64,000 nt of DNA, taken from contig OY856188.1 in NCBI GenBank assembly GCA_963693315.1, forward strand, positions 194,442,322-194,506,321, written 5' to 3'. The notes beneath the pieces are model-generated. The model searched no databases, was not told the origin of the DNA, and worked only from the letters and a program-made list of their open reading frames with translations. Position numbers and translations under genes: made by a program. The DNA is from Diogma glabrata (Eukaryota; Arthropoda; Insecta; Diptera; Cylindrotomidae). This document shows positions 47,701 to 58,271 of the stretch, one piece after another. Every line of letters starts with the position of its first letter. Positions within the stretch are counted from its first letter, which is position 1.

Positions 47701-50700
47701 TGTTCAAATGATCTGGAGGACTGAAACCATGCCACAGGACTAGAACACAGCTATGATGATACCTACCTATCCATAAAAAAGGTAATCGCCTACAATGTGC
47801 AAACTACAGAGGAATCGCTCTCCTTTGCACAGCATATAAGATCTTTTCCTACATTTTGCTATCCAAAATCAATCCTTTTGCTGAACAACTGTTTGGAAAA
47901 TATCAGTGTGGTTTCCGGCGGGGCCGAGGTACTACCGATGCACTTTTCTCGATAAGGATGATTTTGGGAAAGTGTCGAGAGTTCAACATACCTGTGCACC
48001 AACTTTTCATTGATTTCAGGCAGGCCTACGACTCTCTCGAACGAGAGACTCTATGGTCTGCTTTGGTGTCAATGGGAATTCCTGGTAAACTGGTATCACT
48101 ATGCAAAATGACAGTACAGAACTCTCAATGCTGTGTACGAGTAGGGAACGAAATATCAAAGTTTTTTATGGTCGACTCCGGTTTAAGACAAGGTAATGCT
48201 ATCTCTCCTATACCCGAAAGGACGCTGTGTTTGATAACTGTACTGGAAGTGTGTCAAAAAAATCATTAAGTGTGTCTTTTTAATTTAGCCTTGGAATATG
48301 TGTACCGTCAAAAGAAACTACCGACTAATAACAATGTCTTGTCAGTCAATAAACTCAGTACAGATGATTGCTTACGCTGACGATGTTGTCATCCTCGGCC
48401 GAAGTGAAGCTGTTATGAGTGAGACTTTCAAGTCGCTTGAGAGTGGTGCTAGGAAAATTGGTCTGCCAATTAACTACAATAAAACCAAACATATGATTAT
48501 TTCAAGAGAGGCTGAGAAGAAAGCTTTGAGTTGAATCCTTTAAATATTTGGGATCAATGATTGACTCAAACAACAGCATACTTACAGATATAAAAGCTCG
48601 AATCGCTGCAGGTAATCGAACTTTCTACTCAATTAAACCTCTCCTTGGATTACCGTATGTATCAACTAACACCAAGCTCAAGTTATACAAGACATTGATT
48701 AGACCGGTTGTGATGTATGGGTCACAAACGTGGACCCTTACACAAAATGACGAATCGCATTTATCTGTATTTGAGCGTCAGATCCTACGCTACATTTTTG
48801 GTGCACTTAAGACAGACAATGGAGAGTATAGAACCCGGTATAACTTTGAGATCAGAGACCTTCTTGAAGGCCCTGATATAATAGGTTGTATCCGTTCTAA
48901 TAGGATTGCTTGGTTTGAGCATGTTCTACGAGCCGATTCACAGTCTGAAATAATTAGAAAAATGTACGTTAGTACCCCAGGAAGTGGGCGACCGCGACTA
49001 CAATGGGAGACTGACGTAATAAACGACCTTAAAAAAATCGGCTGCCATTGTAATTATGTCGCTGTTGCGAATGACCGTGGTGAATATTCAAAGCTGATTA
49101 GCCTGGCAACGCTCCTACATGGAGCATAAACGCCTTATAAAAAAAAAAAAAAAATCTCAAGAAATTAAGTATTGTAAATTTTTTCAATTCGAAAGTATAT
49201 TTTGGATTTTTCTTAGAGAAAAACTCCATTTTTCTCTTATACGTGTTTCGGATTGGGATTCGAACTATCCTCATCAGTGCCATGGTTTGAATCCGTTTTG
49301 ACACGCTATCCAACTCACGTTCCCGAGGCGATGGTATTTCAAAGTTAAAATTTCATCATTATTTAACTACTTTAAGTTGAATTTTTTTCTCATTAGGTAT
49401 TTGTGTTTTTTGTAATTCAATTAGCCAATCCTAGTGTATTTAGTCTAATTAACTCTAAGAAGTTCGTAGTTTAAGTGCTCAAAAAATCTCTAATATATAA
49501 TTCAAAATTGTCAATATTCAAATCTAGTGAATTAAAAAAAAAATATTAATAATATATACAACTTGATAACATCTTACCAATTACTGTAAAGTTCAATTAC
49601 GAAACGCTGCTTCTCATCTACAAAATAATTAACAATTCAACTAAATCAGCATTCTATTTTACCACTAATGATCATTTTCACGATTATAGCACTCGTTCTG
49701 CGCCAATATTCGCTAGGAGTAATCTAACGCAAAGCAGCATATTCAGCAAAGGTCTTACAATCTATAACTCTTTGCCTGACCACACCACATAAAGAGCGCT
49801 ACCACGATATAACACTTCAAAAAATTCACTCGAGCCCACCTTTTAAACATTTTCTGTACATCTCAATAAGCCTAGCCTATGGATATTTTCTGTGTCTCAT
49901 CGAGGCATTTGTCATCACAGTCTTTGTGCCAAGTAATATGATCGTAAAATTTGATTATTTTTGAAATTACTGTAAGACTTGATATTAATTCGTAGACTAG
50001 ATCCTCAATCGTTAGACACAAATAAAAGATTTTAAAGTTATTTCTAAAAACAATTTATTACGACGACAAAAAAACACATGCGGGCGTCGTGGTTTACAAG
50101 TCTTACGGATCAGAAGTGGGATCTGATCTAATCTAAACACAAATTCAGCGAAAAATAAAAGTTATACGACGCCGTCGAGAAAAAAAAATCAAAATGGCTT
50201 TTTCCAGCGATTCAAGGGATTCGCATTACAATGTCCAATCATCAACGTTCAGAGCTGCACAACAAAAAGCGTTCAGCCGTATGGAAAACGGTAAAGTGAA
50301 TTTCCAAACGTGGATTGAGTCCGAACGAAAAATTGCAGATGAAAGTGCTCCGGAAGGATTGTATAACACTTTCACACAACGAGAAGAAAATTTTAGTCAT
50401 CGTCATCCTGCACAAAGTTATCAACATCGACGTGAAATATTTAATCAAAATACGCAATCTAATCTTAACCAAACATTTTCACAGCCGCAATAAAATCATC
50501 ATCCTGGGAGATTTGTTTCTGACAACTATCAACGAAATAATGATGTAACAAATTTCCGAGTATATACGCCGAGTCGAAAAATTCAACAATATCAACAAAC
50601 TCTACATCCAGCTGTAAAAATGTCACCGCCGCAAATAAATCAAGTGTCAAATCAAAACGAAATTCTACAGCCAAACGCACCGAACTTGAGTAATGTTAAT

Positions 50701-53700
50701 TTAAATCAACGCTATACGAGATTCTCATATGACAACATAGGAGATGCTGAGGATTATCCACCGAATGATTACGCCGAATACAATCAACAAAATCAAAATC
50801 ATCGCTTTATGAATGAAAGTGAACCATCACGGTATGTACAGCACAACTACGACAATCAAAACTATTTGCGACCAGGTATGAATTACTATAATAATAATAA
50901 TTTAAATAGAGTGTATAACATTAATTTAACACCGAGGGAAGTTGCGAGTATGCTTTCTGATTTTAATCTCAATAATACAAATTCGATTTCTGTCAATCGT
51001 TGGGTCAATCAAGTTGAACAAATTCAACAAATATATCAATTAAACGACATGTTATTGCTTTATGCGGCAATTACAAAAGTAAAAGGCGACGCGAAATTGT
51101 GGTATCAGTCAGTGACAGGTCAAATCTTTAGTTGGGTCGACTTTCGTGACGGATTAGTTCAAGAATTCGATTCATGTCGCGATATTGTAGATATCCATTC
51201 AATTTTATCAAATCGTCGTAGGAGGCCAACAGAAAATTTTACGGAATACATTTATGATATTAGGCGCATTGGTAGTGAAGCCAATTTAAGTGAACAAATT
51301 CTTATTAAATATATAATAAATGGTTTAGGAGATACGGATTTAGCGAGATCTCTTGTTATACAGCAAATAAATTCAATTTCGGTTTTAACGGATCGTCTAC
51401 GCAATTTGTTCAATACGATCAATTTGTTAATTCAAAAAAACCTAGTACCTTTAAATCACACAACGATTCTTCGAAATTCGGTTTTGTCAATTCAACGAAT
51501 AATTTTACACTACGTGACAGTAAATTTGATAATGAAAAACCGTACTGGGATTCAAATGGTTCGCCAAATACGAAATGACGTTATTACGATTATCAATCGG
51601 CAAATAAAAATACGGGAGAAAATCAAAAAAATGTTATTTGCGTAAAGTGTAAAAATGCAGGTCATTATTCGGTAAACTGTGATCAAAAAAAAGAAACAGA
51701 CGAAATTAAAAAAGTTCGTCGTATTGAAGAGGGAGAAAAACTCGGTGACCGTATTAAAGTAGTCAACGTAAATGATCAAGAAACTAGAAGTTTTATTGAT
51801 CTCGGTAGTGACGTTGTAACTATGATGGAAAGTTTAGCGAAAGAGTTAGATTTACAGTTATACAATCATACCCAAATATTAAATGGTTTCGCCGGAGGGG
51901 AAGCCACTACGTTAGAAAAAAATAATATTCGTATTAAAATCGATGATGTCAATATATACACCGAAAAACTAATTGTGTCTGATCAACATCAAAAAGAAAA
52001 GTTAATGATCGGTTCGAGTGCACTGAATAAGCCTGGAATAGTTGTCATTAAGGCATATAATCAGTACAAAGTTTTCAAAATACCTAACAGTAACTGTACA
52101 TTTAACGTAACTATGGTAGACGGAAAAGTACTTATTAGAGATGTAAATAGCTTAGCTTTAGAAAATATCGACGAAACTGACATAAATTTTGAAAATAAAG
52201 ATAACGCAGATTCTGTCGATAAACTAGATTTTAAAAATTTAGACGTAAGTGAACAAGTAATTTTAGGTGATATTGCTGCGGAAAATTTAAATATAAATAA
52301 AATAGATTTGAATAATAATTGAAATAAAAACGACGTAAAGTATGAAATTATTAGCGACGAAATTGTTAGAAATAATATCAACGAAAATTTATTAGAAGCT
52401 TCGAAAGAATTGATAAAGCAAACGATACAAAGTCATCGAGACTGCTTCGCGGTTAATATGCGAGAAGTCGGAAAACAAATTTGGCGGAAATCGAAATAAA
52501 ATCAAATGACAGCGAACCAGTGGTATACCGTCCGTATCGATTATCCTGTACACAACGTGAAAATGTTAAAAAGCAAATTGAAGAGTTATTAGAATTAGGT
52601 ATTATCAAAAATTCTACGTCCCTTATTCATCCGATTGTCGTCGTTAAAAAGAAAACTGGAGAAGAGCGCCTTTGTGTCGACTATCGACGATTAAATTCAA
52701 AAACCACTAAAGATCGATACCCAATGCCAAATATTGAAGATATTTTACAACGATTGTCAAGCAAACGATATTTTACGGTGCTTGATTTAGCCTCTGGCTA
52801 TTATCAAGTACCTGTCGCCGAAAATTCGAAAAAATTTACATCTTTTGTGACACCAGACGGGCAATATGAGTTCGTAAGAATGCCTTTCGGGCTTGCGAAT
52901 GCACCCTCCGTGTGCCAACGGTTAATGAACCGTATAGTCCGCGAAATGAATGATAAAATTGTACGCATGGAGGGATCAGTTTTTATTAATTTGTAAATTT
53001 TTTTCTATTTTATGATCCACGGATGTGACAACCCCGCGTACTTCAGTCCCTGCTATTGGCATATGAGTTAACGTGAGATATCACATACCACTGGCAATAG
53101 CAGTGAGATATCACTAGCCAAGGTGATATCTTAGGGGTGCTGGTGGATGAACTGTATTCAATCAACGGTAGCACTCTCAATCTTAGCTAATGAATATTCC
53201 TTGATGCTGGAACGCTGTAGCTTGCTCGAAGAAACGAGCCTCCATATAACTATATATCTGAGCTTTAATCATTGAAAAATATACTGCGTCCCATAATCAA
53301 GGATTATGCCATTAGCTGGACAATTGGCAAACCAATTTTAGTTTTGTTCCTGCAAATTTTTAAAACAAATTTGCTTTTTACCTCTTATTTTATTTTTATT
53401 TTCCCTATCCTATCACGAAATATTGGCCTATGTCATATTTTATATGTGATAGGATTTATGGTTTAGTTATCCATTATTTAACAAAAAAATATTAAAAAAA
53501 ACAAAAAAAACAGATTTGCGTCCATTAACATCCTTAGAACGCATGTTGTTGTGGGACCTTGGTCTTAAAAGGTTTTTATGTGTTGTTGTGACACATATTG
53601 TAATGCCTACTACACATCACATTTTATTTAAAAAAAAAAAAAAAATATACTTAGATGATATGATATTGCCAAGCAATACCGTTGAACCCAATTCATGGGT

Positions 53701-56700
53701 TTATCTAGCTATTTTCGAAAGTTTGTACCAAATTTTTCTATTATCGCCGCTCCAATGACAAGCTTAACGCGAAATAATTGTCAATTTAACTGGACTGAAG
53801 ATCAAGAAACTGCGTTTAACACTATAAAATCAATACTATGTCAGCGAGATGTATTAGTTTTATACGATAATAATAAAGACCATGTCATACATACTGACGC
53901 TAGCTCAAGAGGACTAGGAGGGGTATTATTACAACGAGAACAAGACAACGAACTGCACCCTGTTAGTTACTTTAGCCGTCAGACTACGGATTTAGAAAAA
54001 CGATATCATAGTTTTGAATTAGAGGCTTTAGCCGTTGTAGAAACAGTAGAAAAATTTCGTTTTAAGAATAGATGCGACGAATAAGTGGATCGAAAATGAT
54101 TGGAGCAACCTATTACAATACAACGACTCTGACGTACTTCGAATTAAAGAAAATATAACTTCGCCTGAAAATAATGGAACGAATTATTATTTTATGTACC
54201 TAAAGGGGTAAGAGGTCGTGTGGTGTTTTCTTGCCATGACGAAATGGGTCATTTCGGCGTGGAGAAAACTTTGTTAGAACTACGTTGGGTGTTCTGGTGG
54301 CCCTGGATGCGACAATTTCTTAAAAAATATATAAACACTTGCATAGAATGTTTATATCACCGCGAAAACAAAAATGCAAATAAAATTGAACTACATCCGA
54401 TCGAAAAGGTCCCCATTCCCTGTCACACATGGCATTTAGACCACTTAGGTCCCTGTGTCACAAGTACTAAAAAGAATGTTTATGTTTTGTTAATCATCGA
54501 CGCCTTTATACGCCTAAATACGTTTATATTAAAGCCGTTCGCAACACTTCCTCTCGTTTTGTAATCAACGCAATAAATGCACTAGCACTCCATTTTGGTA
54601 TGCCCCCGCGATTAACAAGTGATCGAGGTACTTCTCTTAGTTTTGAAAAATTCTGTGCTGATAAAGCATATATTAACTGCAACTGCCACACCACGAACCA
54701 ACGGGCAGGTAGAGCGGAGCAATCGTACTATTTGGCATGCTTTAAAAACGATGTCTGACAACAACGACCGTCGTTGGGACGATTCAGTTTCTAAAATACA
54801 GTGGGCTATTAATAGTCTCCCACATTCAGTAACAAAGGTATCGCCGTACGAACTTTTATTTGGATTCACACCAAAACCAATTAGGTGACAAATTAAAGTT
54901 AGATTTGGAGACAAATTAAAGTTAACTTTACTTGAAGAAAAGAACTATGAAAATTTTGACTACGAGCAAATTAACCTACCAGAGATTAGAGAAGTAGCTT
55001 CGGAAAAAATAAAAATAAATCAACAACAGCAAAAATTTCGATTTGATGTGACACATAAGCCACCGGTCCATTTTAAAGTTGGCAGATCATCTACAGTTAG
55101 TAGTATTTCCCGACGAAGAAGAAGTCAGCGAAGTTGAAGAGGAGACCAGCGAAGTTGAAGGAGAAGAGGATTAGGGACAATCCTCATATAAAGGATGGCC
55201 GAATGTAAGCAGATGAATTTAAATTCCGCGCCATTCCATAATTTCATGTGTGTTGTCACACTTTATTTATATGTATAAAGTGAATTGTTACCAACTTCAA
55301 AATATAGAGTTAAGACTTGTAAACCACGATGCCCGCATGTGTTTTTTTATCGTCGTAATAAATTGTTTTTAGAAATAACTTTAAAATCTTTTATTTGTGT
55401 CTAATGATTGAGGATCCAGTCTAGGAATTAATATTAAATCTTACATTACATAAATTGTGAGTAGCTAATTACTAGTTCGACTCTTATGCATAAACATGGA
55501 GGAAACTTAGGGTTGAATAATTTTTCATTGCTGTTTATCTTTCTATAAATCCTTCTCTAATTTTGTATCCTACTGTGTATCTCGTTATTCCTATTAGAGT
55601 TTATTTTAAGTTGGTAATTTCCTAGAATATGTCTATACTTTTATGACCTCTTAGGTAAACATTTGTTATATAAAAATATTTTTGTTTTCTATGTACTTTT
55701 ATAATGTTTCAATAAATTTAAAAAAAAATTGTTGTGTAGTAGTAATTACAATATGTCACAACACATAAAACCCTTTTAAGACCATGGTATGGTCCCACAA
55801 CAACGTGCGCCGTTCTAAGGTATTGGTGGACGCAAATTAATTTTTTTAAGAATGGATAACTGAACAATAAAAATCACATATTGAAATATATGTTCATCCA
55901 AATCCAAATAGTTCATGATAGGATAAAGGAAATAAAATGATAAAAAGAAAGTTTTTTAGAAAAATTTGTACAAATCAAACTAAAATTGGGTTGCCAATAA
56001 TTCAGTTAGTGGCATATTTCTTAATCATGTAACGCACTATCTTCCTCAATTATTAAAGTAAACCCCATATATAGAATTATAAGGTTCATTTCTTCCAGCA
56101 AGCAATAGCGGGCCATCATAAAGAAAAATTCCATAAGTAAGATTGAGGGTGCTACAGTTGACTGAGTACAGTTTATCCGACAGTGACCCATAAGATATCA
56201 CCTTGGCTAGTGATATCACCTTGGCTAGTGATATCTCACTGCTATTGTCAATGATATGTGATATCTCACGTTTATTCGTATCTATAAAAGGAACTGGAGT
56301 ACGCGAAGTTGCCACACATAGATCGAATTATAAATCAACAAAAACTGATCCCTCCATGCGGAAGGATTTTACCTAATTTACTTACGTATAAGGATATTGT
56401 TTTGTATGTTTAAAGTAGTGCAAATTTAGTTGAGTCTTTCGGTTAAATTTTTCATTGCATTGATCACAAGTAAAAGTTTTCTTTTCTTTGTGAAAACGAT
56501 TAAAATGTTTTAACATTTGGTTGTGTTTTTCAAATGATTTTCCACACGAATTATCTTGACATTTTATGGTTGTTCCAATGTGTGATAATCTTATATGGCG
56601 TTTTAGTGATGTTATTGTAATATACGATTTTGTACATTTATTTATTGAACATGCATTTGCTTTCTGGAATAAAATAATAATAGTTTATTTCTTATTTTTT

Positions 56701-57262
56701 AAAGATATTGTAATGGATTACAATTCCTGTATGCGAATATATATGAGCATCAAATCCATCTCTCCGCAAAAATTCTTTAGTACATCCATCCAAATCACAT
56801 TTGTATTTTCTAGGAATAAGTCGATTATTCGGAAACACTTCTTTTAACTGCGTGGAGCTATACTCATGCGTTTTTTTCATATGACGGATTAATGCTGATT
56901 CTGTTATGTATACCTTATCACAATGGTGTATTATACATTTTCTTTCTTTCTAAAATTAAATAATTCTCTTAATCTAATTACTAAAAACAAAAGTATAATC
57001 AAAATACCTTTCCTGTATGTTTATACTTATGAGAATCTAAATCTTTTTGTCTTCGAAAGTTTTGACCACATGTAATTATATCACATTTAAAAATTTTACT
57101 CGTGTTTAACTCATACAATCCATTTAGGGTTTTCAGATTTATATCAGACTCAGTGTCTTCTGTTTCACTAAAGTCAGACAAAGATAGTTTAACATCACTG
57201 AATATTTCATCATATAAGGATTTAATTCCATCCGAATCACTATACTGTTCCTCTGAATTCAT
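44743..57262 (-). CDS. TfIIIA: Transcription factor IIIA (C2H2 zinc-finger protein), six exons
   Basis: Exons: 57008-57262, 56722-56949, 56386-56663, 45270-45542, 45105-45210, 44743-45048. All introns are GT-AG with matching phases (0, 0, 2, 2, 0), giving 1446 nt and 481 residues. The start is an acidic tail (residues 1-56). C2H2 fingers follow to about residue 385; I count 11, where vertebrate TFIIIA has nine. The order is collinear with TFIIIA: a finger ending HFNRFH, one with KHTKQYPYT, an irregular finger with EHNSSEH, then CNVCKKTF, an EGCGKF finger and a final KSELSTKQKL finger. A basic tail (KKPKTIRKRTEKLKR) follows. TFIIIA binds the internal control region of 5S rRNA genes and 5S RNA. 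Intron 3 is 10.8 kb of nested transposons; the others are 56-59 nt. Confidence 0.87.
45584..45791 (+). mobile_element. Outer LINE, piece 1 (RT thumb region)
   Basis: Open frame with SQYVLKSLYFAYFYSILTYL, then WGTAPSYNIRELQVIQNQAI, the region following RT in Jockey/CR1-like LINEs. It is cut at 45791 by an insertion and resumes at 49551 with the same 11 bp AATATATACAA. Confidence 0.7.
46195..46761 (+). pseudogene. RTE endonuclease domain, truncated by TGA
   Basis: About 190 open codons of an apurinic-type endonuclease holding its catalytic blocks. TGA at 46759-46761 lies within the conserved block just before the final WxSxDH-like motif, which continues in frame afterwards. Confidence 0.8.
48548..49129 (+). 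pseudogene. RTE ORF2 C-terminal domain
   Basis: Longest intact piece (193 codons) of the RTE polyprotein, from the RT thumb (LKLYKTLIRPVVMYGSQTWT) to the normal end of the protein, directly before the poly(A) run. Confidence 0.8.
49155..49340 (-). mobile_element. tRNA-like SINE head candidate
   Basis: Minus strand: an A-box-like GTGAGTTGGATAGCG (about 49310-49325) and a B-box AGTTCGAATCC (about 49257-49267) at pol III promoter spacing, with a spacer holding GGATTCAAACCATGGCAC. Downstream a T-run (the plus-strand A-run at 49138-49154) could serve as terminator, but that A-run is also the RTE tail. Confidence 0.4.
49551..49970 (+). mobile_element. Outer LINE, piece 2 (ORF end and 3' UTR)
   Basis: Continues piece 1: ITVKFNYETLLLIYKIINNS, then YSTRSAPIFARSNLTQSSIF and IYNSLP, the usual LINE ORF2 ending, with one stop. 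Cut at TTAC (49967-49970) by Gypsy-2. Confidence 0.7.
49971..50106 (-). repeat. Gypsy-2 5' LTR fragment, inverted
   Basis: Matches 55311-55445 in reverse complement with about a dozen mismatches. Its ends GTAAGACTTG and CAAGTCTTAC are themselves inverted repeats, so the segment is flippable. The U3 part of the LTR is absent. Confidence 0.85.
50194..51560 (+). pseudogene. Gypsy-2 gag
   Basis: One frame from ATG with TAA at 50491-50493, where the same frame continues (glutamine-rich context suggests CAA to TAA). The N-terminal half is asparagine/glutamine-rich. A capsid-like region follows from about 50930 (EVASMLSDFN, WVNQVEQIQQIY, AKLWYQSVTG). A CCHC knuckle (CVKCKNAGHYSVNC, about 51640-51685) lies beyond a frameshift near 51450. 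Confidence 0.75.
51690..52320 (+). pseudogene. Gypsy-2 protease and linker
   Basis: Retropepsin-like frame with SFIDLGSDVVTM near 51795, so the usual D-S/T-G triad reads D-L-G. A flap-like region (LNGFAGGEATTL) and IGSSALNKPGIVV follow. It is open to 52320 and then separated from RT by a frameshift. Confidence 0.6.
52481..55140 (+). pseudogene. Gypsy-2 RT, RNase H and integrase remnants
   Basis: RT fingers and palm 52481-52963 (YRPYRLSCTQRENVKKQIEE, LCVDYRRLN, MPFGLANAPSVCQRLM). The catalytic YLDD follows only at 53648, after an inserted element. RNase H 53695-54082 (SSYFRKFVPNF, VIHTDASSRGLGGVLL, FELEALAVVETVEKFR). Integrase 54220-54890 (HDEMGHFGVEKTLLELRWVF, CIEC, WHLDHLGP, TSDRGT, PRTNGQVERSN). 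A lysine-rich tail ends near 55140. The junctions are frameshifts and deletions. Confidence 0.8.
52964..53647 (+). mobile_element. Dispersed poly(A) retroposon family, copy A
   Basis: Inserted in the RT of Gypsy-2: sequence on either side joins in frame across it. Starts ATGGAGGGATCAG, contains a perfect 9-bp stem AGATATCAC/GTGATATCT (53106-53114 with 53123-53131), a TTGGCAAACCAATTTTAG block, and a tail GTTGTGACACATATTGTAA ... A16. The tail is shared with the LINE fragment at 25440-25945. No conserved long frame; it may be a SINE-like passenger using that LINE's machinery. Confidence 0.75.
55204..55445 (+). repeat. Gypsy-2 3' LTR
   Basis: 242 bp with termini TGTAAG/CTTACA, preceded by a purine-rich AAAGGATGGCCGAA. 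Contains TATATGTATAAAG and AATAAA near 55357. Followed by TTAC. Confidence 0.8.
55446..55724 (+). mobile_element. Outer LINE, piece 3 (3' UTR)
   Basis: Starts with the duplicated TTAC, runs as non-coding AT-rich sequence to CAATAAATTT and an A-run near 55715-55722, the expected end of the LINE that started at 45584. Confidence 0.55.
55725..56346 (-). mobile_element. Dispersed poly(A) retroposon family, copy B
   Basis: Minus-strand relative of copy A over its whole length, starting CATGGAGGGATCAG at 56346 and ending near 55725. The GATATCAC stem-loop block is tandemly duplicated (TATCACCTTGGCTAGTGA twice near 56191-56230). It lies 39 nt inside the TFIIIA intron-3 donor. Confidence 0.75.
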
Positions 57263-57523
57263 GTTGTTTTACAAATTTTTTACAACGTTTATTGCTTATC
57301 AAATATCAATCAACGTGTTTTTAAAGAGAAATGTCAAAATTGTTCGAATTAGTTATACTTTTTCACGATAGAGGAGCTGTGCTACCAAAAGATTTTTTGT
57401 TTTGTTTTTCTACCCACTAAATTTTTTATTACTACATAGTAACACGTCTTTAGTTTGTTATCATTCATAAGAGTGCATTAGTGTAAGCGAGATAGACATA
57501 GATCACTACAGAGGCACAGCATA
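57263..57523 (-). promoter_or_regulatory. Presumed TFIIIA promoter region
   Basis: 261 nt between the start codon and a long (TA)n tract. No TATA box is convincing. It would hold the core promoter unless an untranslated first exon lies further away. Confidence 0.35.
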
Positions 57524-57948
<425 letters not shown>

Positions 57949-58120
57949 CGAAAAAGATGGACTATTTTTAGAAGAATTTATGGTTTTTTACGACTTTTAA
58001 TATGTCGGTCATCGAATTTATTAAAGTGCATATAAAGTTATTATTAATATTTAAATTAACCCCAATTTTTTTATAAATAAGTAAGGAAAATATAATTGTA
58101 AGTATTATTTTATATAAGTA

Positions 58121-58271
58121 ATAGTGTATTCTTTTCGGCTGTACCGAATAAATTTCAGTACAGTTCCAACACCGAATTATTTTTTTTGTATTGAAATTTA
58201 TTCCAAAAGAATACAAAATTCGATAATTCGGTGTTGGAACTTGTTCGGTACAGCCGAAAAGAATACACTAT
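58121..58271. mobile_element. Short hairpin MITE, 151 bp
   Basis: ATAGTGTATTCTTTTCGGCT and AGCCGAAAAGAATACACTAT are perfect complements. A second block GTTCCAACACCGAATTAT pairs with ATAATTCGGTGTTGGAAC. The arms are about 55 bp with a small offset. Confidence 0.75.

Larger units (their letters stand above)
46160..49154 (+). mobile_element. RTE-clade LINE, broken ORF2
   Basis: Endonuclease 46170-46890 (RIGTWNVRSLS, IIALQGIRQP, HPSRREFGTDFLVGARIEEA, IAVHAPTEAKT, MVLGDFNGQVGRD, NQIDHVLV). RT 47530-48530 (KLKRNKAPGINDITSEM, QCGFRRGRGTTDALFSIR, FIDFRQAYDSLERE, GLRQGNAISPI, catalytic YADD near 48373). C-terminal region 48548-49129 (YGSQTWTLTQND, RSNRIAWFEHVLRA, GRPRLQWETDVINDL), then stop and an A16 run. 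TGA at 46759 and at least five frameshifts disable it. 48213-48275 is an extra 63 bp within RT. Confidence 0.85.
45792..49550 (+). mobile_element. Insertion carrying an RTE-clade LINE, flanked by inverted 85-bp arms
   Basis: It splits the outer LINE and is bordered by an 11-bp direct repeat AATATATACAA (45781-45791 and 49551-49561). Near its ends lie inverse copies of about 85 bp (45864-45948 and 49469-49551; GATTCACTAG..., and GTGCTCAAAAAATCTCTAAT with complement). Inside are the RTE LINE and a SINE candidate. The target duplication length suits retroposition, whereas the inverted arms suggest a foldback; the two have not been reconciled. Confidence 0.6.
49971..55445 (+). mobile_element. Degraded Ty3/Gypsy element (Gypsy-2) with inverted 5' LTR fragment
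   Basis: Internal order gag, protease, RT, RNase H, integrase on the plus strand. The 3' LTR is 55204-55445 (TGTAAGCAGATG...AATCTTACA). The sequence at the 5' end (49971-50106) is the last 135 bp of that LTR in reverse orientation, starting TGTAAGACTTG. TTAC flanks both ends (49967-49970, 55446-55449). Many stops, frameshifts and at least two large deletions (RT to RNase H, RNase H to integrase). Copy A of a poly(A) family is inserted beside the RT catalytic site. Confidence 0.85.
45543..56385 (-). other. TFIIIA intron 3, filled by nested mobile elements
   Basis: Donor GTAAGT at 56380-56385 and acceptor TTTGTATTACAG at 45543. About 40 nt next to each splice site do not belong to a recognised element; together they approach the size of the other introns. 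All the rest is assigned: an old LINE in three pieces, an inserted RTE LINE unit, a SINE candidate, Gypsy-2, and two copies of a poly(A) family. Confidence 0.8.
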
